64,000 nucleotides of DNA from CAJXII01 sp965242915 (lineage in GTDB: Bacteria; Campylobacterota; Campylobacteria; Campylobacterales; Arcobacteraceae), in contig CBDETN010000022.1 of the NCBI GenBank assembly GCA_965242915.1, forward strand, positions 77,926 to 141,925, given 5' to 3'. The translations under genes were made by a program, and so were the position numbers. Numbering within the stretch: the stretch's first letter is position 1; each line of letters starts with the position of its first letter. The notes beneath the pieces were generated by a model, which was given only the letters and a program-made list of their open reading frames with translations, did no database searches and was not told where the DNA came from. Positions 59,402 through 64,000 of the stretch are shown piece after piece.

Positions 59402-60631
59402 CTAAATATTAGTACCTGCCAGGTAACCACTACTAAAAGACCATTGGAGGTTATATCCTCCACATGGACCGTCAAGATTCATAACTTCTCCGCAAAAATA
59501 CAAGCCTTTTATGATTTTACTTTCCATAGTTTTTGGATTTATTTCTTTTAAGTTAATTCCCCCATGTGTACACATTGCCATTTTAAAGCCATCGTGTCCT
59601 GTGATAGTTAAAGGTGTCCACGCTAACAACCCAATAAGTTCAGTCCTGTTTATACCTGCTATTTTATTATATTTATCATCATAATTTATATGAGCTAAAG
59701 TACATAACTCTTTAGATATCGGGCTGGGAAGTAAAGTCTGTAAAAGTTCTAAAATACTAAAATCGGGATTTTTTAAGACTGCTTTTTTTAAGTGTTGAAG
59801 AATCTGTTCTTCATTCATCCCTTTTGTCAAATTGAGCAATATTGGCACTTCCCCATACTGTTCAAGTAAAGGTGTAATCTCTCTGGCAAAGTCAAGTACT
59901 ACCGGACCTCTTATACCGTTATTTGTGAAAATCAGGTCACCGGTTGCTTTTAACTTTTTTGCCTTTTTCAAATCAACTTTTATCTCAACTTTGGGAATTG
60001 TATCTGCTTTGCAGTTTTTTACCCAGCTCTCTTTCGTTTTTAAAGGCATCATTGCCGGGTGTAGTTTGGTTGTAGTATGTCCAATATCAGCGGCCAATTT
60101 ATAGCCGTCTCCATCACTTCCTAAAGTTGGGTATCCTAACCCGCCGGTTGAGATGATGATATTTTGAGATAAAAAAGTATTATCTTGTGTTTGTACCCCT
60201 GTGATTTTATCATCACTGATTAATAACTTTTCAACTCTTTGCGAGCATAATAGATCAATACCGCAAGATTGTATCTCATCTTCCAAAGCAGTCAAGATTG
60301 TATTGGAATTATGAGAAATCGGGAAAACTCTAAAGCCGTCAGGTGCATGAGTTTGCACACCAATTTTGGAAAAAAAATCAATTAGATTTTTATGGTCAAA
60401 GCTATTTAAAGCATCCTGCATAAATCTTCCATCTTTACCAAAGCCTCTCATAAACTCTTCATTTGATAAAGTATTTGTAAGATTACATTTACCACCGCCC
60501 GTAGCCTTTAACTTTGCACCAATTTTAGGTAATTTTTCCAACAATAAAACTTTTTTACCATTTTTTGAAGCGGCAATAGAAGCAATCATTCCAGCAGCCC
60601 CTGCTCCTATAACTATAAGATCATATTTCAT
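59402..60631 (-). CDS. HI0933/BaiN-like flavoprotein
   Basis: The 409-aa protein has the FAD motif GAGAAGMIASIAASKNGKKVLLLE, the family-specific GGGKCNLTN, STGGLGYPTLGSDGDGYKLA and a C-terminal GLYFCGEVMNLDGPCGGYNLQWSFSSG region (second FAD contact). The family is called aminoacetone oxidase-like; the true reaction is unclear. It overlaps the C-S lyase gene by 11 bases, as a downstream member of the ovothiol operon. It may be a passenger. Confidence 0.85.
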   Translation of the reverse strand: MKYDLIVIGAGAAGMIASIAASKNGKKVLLLEKLPKIGAKLKATGGGKCNLTNTLSNEEFMRGFGKDGRFMQDALNSFDHKNLIDFFSKIGVQTHAPDGFRVFPISHNSNTILTALEDEIQSCGIDLLCSQRVEKLLISDDKITGVQTQDNTFLSQNIIISTGGLGYPTLGSDGDGYKLAADIGHTTTKLHPAMMPLKTKESWVKNCKADTIPKVEIKVDLKKAKKLKATGDLIFTNNGIRGPVVLDFAREITPLLEQYGEVPILLNLTKGMNEEQILQHLKKAVLKNPDFSILELLQTLLPSPISKELCTLAHINYDDKYNKIAGINRTELIGLLAWTPLTITGHDGFKMAMCTHGGINLKEINPKTMESKIIKGLYFCGEVMNLDGPCGGYNLQWSFSSGYLAGTNI

Positions 60632-61808
60632 TAAGCGCCTTATCCAACTGCATTATTGCTTTATCCATAGTTATTGTCGGAACTGCAATATTCATCCTCA
60701 TATATCTATCTCCTGCTTGTCCAAATGAGATACCGGTACTCAATCCCAACTTGGCTTTTTGCACAAAAAACTCTCTTAATTTTTTATTGCTTAATTGCAT
60801 TTTATGACAATCTAACCAAACCAAATATGTTCCCTGTGGTTTTTTAAATGAAATTTTATCTTGATGTTTAAGCAGCATTGTTTGTAATTTATTTATATTG
60901 TTATCTAAATGCTTAATTAAATTATCTCGCCATTCCTGCCCATAATTATATGCACTTTGAAAAGCAATATGTCCAAAGATATTACCTTCGGCTAAATGTA
61001 TAGATTCATACTCTTTTTTAAATAGATCAAACATCTCTTTATTCGGTATCACTACTGTTGATGTTGATATCCCTGCAAGATTAAAAGTTTTACCTACTCC
61101 TAGTGCTGTAACAGTTATATCTTTTACTTCTGAACTTATTGTAGAAAAAGGAATATGCTTAAATCCATCAAAAACCAAATCCGCATGTATCTCATCACTA
61201 AAGACTTTAATATTATTTTCTAAACATATATCACTTAACTCTTTTAACTTTTCATATCTCCAAACTCTTCCAACTGGATTGTGCGGAGAACAAAGCAATA
61301 AAAGTTTTGTTTTCGGTGTGATTTTTGATTTTAAATCTTCAAAATCAAAAGTATAATCCCCTTGCTCATCTTTTATAAGCGGGTTACTCAATATATGCCT
61401 GCTGTTAGAAGTAATCGAACTATAAAATGGATGATAAACAGGCGGTTGTACTATTACCTCATCACCAACATTTGTAAATGCTTTAATAGTTATATTCATA
61501 GAAGTAACCACAGAAGGGGAGTAAAGTAGCCACTTATCTTCTATATCAAAATTATGATTTCTTTTTATCCAATTTATCTGAGCTGTTTTAGCAGACTTTG
61601 GGAACTCTTCATATCCTATTATTTGATGGTCAAGTCGTTTTTTTATAGCATCTATTATAAATTCGGGAGTTGCTATATCCATATCAGCAACCCACATAGG
61701 TAATACATCTGAAGTTCTATAGAGCTGTTCTCTTAGTTGATATTTCTCTGCATTTGTACTTTCTCTATCATAAAACTTATCGTAACTATTCACTATAGTT
61801 TCTTCCAT
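60621..61808 (-). CDS. ovoB: PLP-dependent C-S lyase, probable OvoB
   Basis: The 395-aa MalY/PatB-type aminotransferase-fold lyase has the SPHNPVGRVW loop and PLP lysine in GVGKTFNLAG. On sequence alone it would be called a cystathionine beta-lyase. Because it overlaps ovoA by 16 bases on the same strand, I infer that it is OvoB, which cleaves 5-histidylcysteine sulfoxide to give 5-thiohistidine, pyruvate and ammonia. Confidence 0.8.
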   Translation of the reverse strand: MEETIVNSYDKFYDRESTNAEKYQLREQLYRTSDVLPMWVADMDIATPEFIIDAIKKRLDHQIIGYEEFPKSAKTAQINWIKRNHNFDIEDKWLLYSPSVVTSMNITIKAFTNVGDEVIVQPPVYHPFYSSITSNSRHILSNPLIKDEQGDYTFDFEDLKSKITPKTKLLLLCSPHNPVGRVWRYEKLKELSDICLENNIKVFSDEIHADLVFDGFKHIPFSTISSEVKDITVTALGVGKTFNLAGISTSTVVIPNKEMFDLFKKEYESIHLAEGNIFGHIAFQSAYNYGQEWRDNLIKHLDNNINKLQTMLLKHQDKISFKKPQGTYLVWLDCHKMQLSNKKLREFFVQKAKLGLSTGISFGQAGDRYMRMNIAVPTITMDKAIMQLDKALNEI

Positions 61809-63673
61809 AATGTTATCTCTAAATTTTTGATTTGTTTAGATTGAAGTTGTTTAAAGTCTATTTCTAAACCAGATAATTCAGTATCTTCATTTATTACAAC
61901 TAAAACACCATCTCTCTTTAGTCTATTTGAAAGCCCTTTTAGTAATAACTCAGGCGAATAAACTCTACTAAAAATATTATTTACAACTATCAAATCATAA
62001 TCTCTAAAATGTGGTTTCATATTACATGGGTCTACTTGCCAAAATTGAATATTGTCATTCTTTTTAAATTTCTCGGCTTCTTGTATTATTCTTGCTGTTG
62101 TATCAACTCCCGCTACATTTTTAAAATTTTTAGCTAGCTGGGCTGTACCACTGCCCATACTGCAACCTATCTCTAAAACATCCTCGCAAGAGTATGAAGA
62201 CAGAAGTTCTTCGATATATGCAAACTGCTCTTTTATATCATTATTTTGAGTATGTTTTACCAATTCATTATCTATAAATTCATCTTGAGAAGTAAATATC
62301 TTTATATCTATTTGCTCATCACCCACAACATATCTAAATCCGGCGTGTTGATAAAAGTGTCGTCTAAAAGCATAACGGGAATATTTCATCATCTCATTTC
62401 CTGTACTTATGAAACTTCCGCCTTTGAGTAAATTATGTTTGTTATCAAATGTGGGAACAGAGAAATCATCATATACAGGATGTACTTCAAAACCTTCATA
62501 TGGATAAATTGGAGTTCTAGTCCACTGCCATATATTTCCAACAACATCATATAAATCATAAAATTTAAATATATCAACCGGACATGATGATGCGAAATGT
62601 TTTAAATTTATGTTTGCTTTTTCATCATCAAACTTTGGAATATCTTCTATCTTCGCTCTTCTGTATAAAGCATAAAATTGCTCTTCACTAGGTAAAGTAT
62701 AACTAGTGTCTTCTTTTTTACTTTTCCATCTACAAAATGCCTGTGCTTCTAAAGCATTTACATCTACAGGCCAAGAGTACGGCATATCAATCTCTTGTGT
62801 TATAGTTCTATACTTAAAACTTCCATCATCTAGTTTTCGCCAAAAAGTCGGATATTTAGCTTGTGTTATTTCTAAAAACTTTTGCCCCTCTTTATCCCAA
62901 AAGTCAATATTCTCATATCCGTTATCATTTACAAACTCCAAAAACTCATAATTTGACACTAAATACTTTGAAGTTTGAAACTTATCAACTGTAGTATTAA
63001 ATGTACCATATTCGTTATCCCAGCCATAAAGATGATGTTGTTTTGATTTACCGAGAGTTAAATTTTCAGTTTCTATATCTACAAGTGTATTTTGTACAAC
63101 CTTGTTATCAACTGTACAAATAGGAAAATTATCTACACTTTGGATATATTCCAAAGGCATTTGTCTATGTAATACACTAGATGTTTCTATATGAATTCTT
63201 TCATGTTCAATTCCCATTAAAATTATCCACATAGCATCATCTTGTTTGATAATAGAATCAAGCGGTAAAGTTAAAATAAGGTTTTCAACTATATCTCTTA
63301 CTTTATCTCTATATTCTCTCACCTCTTGAACTTCCGGCCATTTGTAAGCTGATTTTCTTAAATCATCCCAACTCATCTCATCTACACCAACAGCAAACAT
63401 TGATTCAAAATCTTCATTTATCCTTTTGTCTATCACTTTTGCCAAGATAAGTTTATTGATAAAAAATGTTGCGGTATGACCAAAATAAAATATCATAGGG
63501 TGTCTGGTGATTTCACTTTTTTGATAAAAAACCTCATCATTTTTCAACATATCAAATAATCTTTCAAAAGTATCGCAACTATTATGAAAATATCTTAATA
63601 TCTCTTGCCGTTTCTCATCAATATTATTTACAATTAGGGTAATTGGTAGCATAGCAGATAACCTCGATTTCAT
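61793..63673 (-). CDS. ovoA: 5-histidylcysteine sulfoxide synthase/thiohistidine methyltransferase (OvoA)
   Basis: OvoA joins cysteine to the imidazole of histidine by an iron-dependent reaction and also carries the final N-methyltransferase. The 626-aa protein has a DinB-like domain with H66 (FGHTA) and the HX3HXE motif HERIHIE (H157, H161, E163), the three iron ligands; a formylglycine-generating-like domain (about 210-450, GNIWQWTRTPIYPYEG); and a methyltransferase domain (about 485-626, VLEIGCSMGSGTAQLA). This fused architecture separates OvoA from EgtB. An ATG eight codons inside (MLPITL) is an alternative start. Confidence 0.93.
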   Translation of the reverse strand: MKSRLSAMLPITLIVNNIDEKRQEILRYFHNSCDTFERLFDMLKNDEVFYQKSEITRHPMIFYFGHTATFFINKLILAKVIDKRINEDFESMFAVGVDEMSWDDLRKSAYKWPEVQEVREYRDKVRDIVENLILTLPLDSIIKQDDAMWIILMGIEHERIHIETSSVLHRQMPLEYIQSVDNFPICTVDNKVVQNTLVDIETENLTLGKSKQHHLYGWDNEYGTFNTTVDKFQTSKYLVSNYEFLEFVNDNGYENIDFWDKEGQKFLEITQAKYPTFWRKLDDGSFKYRTITQEIDMPYSWPVDVNALEAQAFCRWKSKKEDTSYTLPSEEQFYALYRRAKIEDIPKFDDEKANINLKHFASSCPVDIFKFYDLYDVVGNIWQWTRTPIYPYEGFEVHPVYDDFSVPTFDNKHNLLKGGSFISTGNEMMKYSRYAFRRHFYQHAGFRYVVGDEQIDIKIFTSQDEFIDNELVKHTQNNDIKEQFAYIEELLSSYSCEDVLEIGCSMGSGTAQLAKNFKNVAGVDTTARIIQEAEKFKKNDNIQFWQVDPCNMKPHFRDYDLIVVNNIFSRVYSPELLLKGLSNRLKRDGVLVVINEDTELSGLEIDFKQLQSKQIKNLEITLWKKL

Positions 63674-63971
63674 TTATTTAAAAATTGTAACATCTTTAGA
63701 GTTGATTTGATATTAATAACGCCCCTCACCCCGCCTTTCGTTTCACTTCTCCCGAGGTAAAAAAATAAATCAAACAAGGAACACTTTTGTACCTTTTAGA
63801 TAGGGATAAGGGGCTAATTGGTACAATTGTGTCTAGTTATAAATAGTTAGTCTAAGGTGAAATAAAAAGTTGTACACTTCTAAATAATTTTAATTTTATT
63901 TAAGAAGCAAGAATATATTAATTAGTTATAATAAAAGTATTAATAAAAAGATGGAGAGTATGGGATAAATT
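63674..63971. other. Intergenic region upstream of the truncated last gene
   Basis: No gene is seen in 298 bases. A short inverted pair GCCCC (63721-63725) and GGGGC (63810-63814) brackets a C-rich and then AT-rich stretch, and TATAAT at 63927-63932 may be the -10 box for the last gene. Confidence 0.4.
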
Positions 63972-64000
63972 ATGAGTACTGCTTTAATTACACCTTGTAT
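63972..64000 (+). CDS. Unidentified gene truncated by the right edge
   Basis: A start ATG after GGGATAAATT begins MSTALITPC before the window ends. A -10 box 40 bases upstream supports a real gene. Nothing can be said of its function. Confidence 0.45.

Noticed and set aside
62052..62951. Plus-strand frames within ovoA
   Set aside because: All lie opposite well-conserved OvoA domains and show no motifs or start signals.

Overview
The window is about 64 kb of AT-rich, densely packed chromosomal DNA from a member of the Campylobacterota, most likely an Arcobacteraceae-type organism. The basis is the ccoNOQP operon followed by a DUF4006 gene, a DUF2018 protein, the COG3400/succinyl-DAP transaminase/murC gene order, class II DAHP synthase, and the codon and base composition. 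The genus is an inference. No rRNA is present, and I found one tRNA gene (tRNA-Arg, anticodon UCG).

Layout. 0-3.3 kb: the cbb3 cytochrome c oxidase operon, with ccoN cut by the left edge. 3.4-10.2 kb: a TPM-like membrane protein, a FixH-like protein, the AddB/AddA recombination nuclease-helicase and a ThiE/TenI-type protein. 10.3-16.1 kb: housekeeping genes (atpB, trmD, rplS, a PLP enzyme, aroK, hisD, a polyprenyl synthase). 16.1-19.3 kb: two nested IS3-family elements, the 3' remnant of a relaxase-like gene and the tRNA-Arg gene, which look like the scar of an integrated element. 19.4-23.7 kb: a DUF3373 porin, a double rhodanese, a haemless cytochrome-like protein and an RqcH/NFACT protein. 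23.7-33.1 kb: an aryl-polyene-like biosynthetic cluster (ACP, ketosynthase, chain-length-factor-like protein, MipA/OmpV protein, O-methyltransferase, glycosyltransferase, acyltransferase, aromatic amino acid ammonia-lyase, ketoreductase, AMP ligase). 33.8-37.6 kb: an anaerobic ribonucleotide reductase operon. 37.6-44.5 kb: a response regulator, infC-thrS, a two-subunit fumarate reductase/succinate dehydrogenase preceded by a Phd-like fusion protein, and a frameshifted alanine-rich secreted protein. 44.6-48 kb: a two-component system co-transcribed with secF and small genes. 48-64 kb: ilvC, a polysaccharide deacetylase, dprA, murC, an aminotransferase, tal, DAHP synthase, an aldolase, and an ovothiol module (ovoA, ovoB) with a flavoprotein.

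Four observations stand out. (1) A roughly 25-30 bp palindromic repeat occurs in at least six copies plus one diverged relative. Copies lie inside the reading frames of addB, addA (two) and the ThiE-like gene without breaking them, because the unit has no stop codon in any frame. (2) The class III ribonucleotide reductase is split: the 699-aa NrdD ends after its zinc site and the glycyl-radical segment is a separate 49-aa gene two genes downstream, just before nrdG. (3) The aryl-polyene-like cluster contains an ammonia-lyase with an unusual selectivity pair and has no visible dehydratase or exporter. (4) A direct-repeat TTCAT motif next to a -10 box occurs at both ends of the RR-HK-secF unit, suggesting a self-contained regulon.
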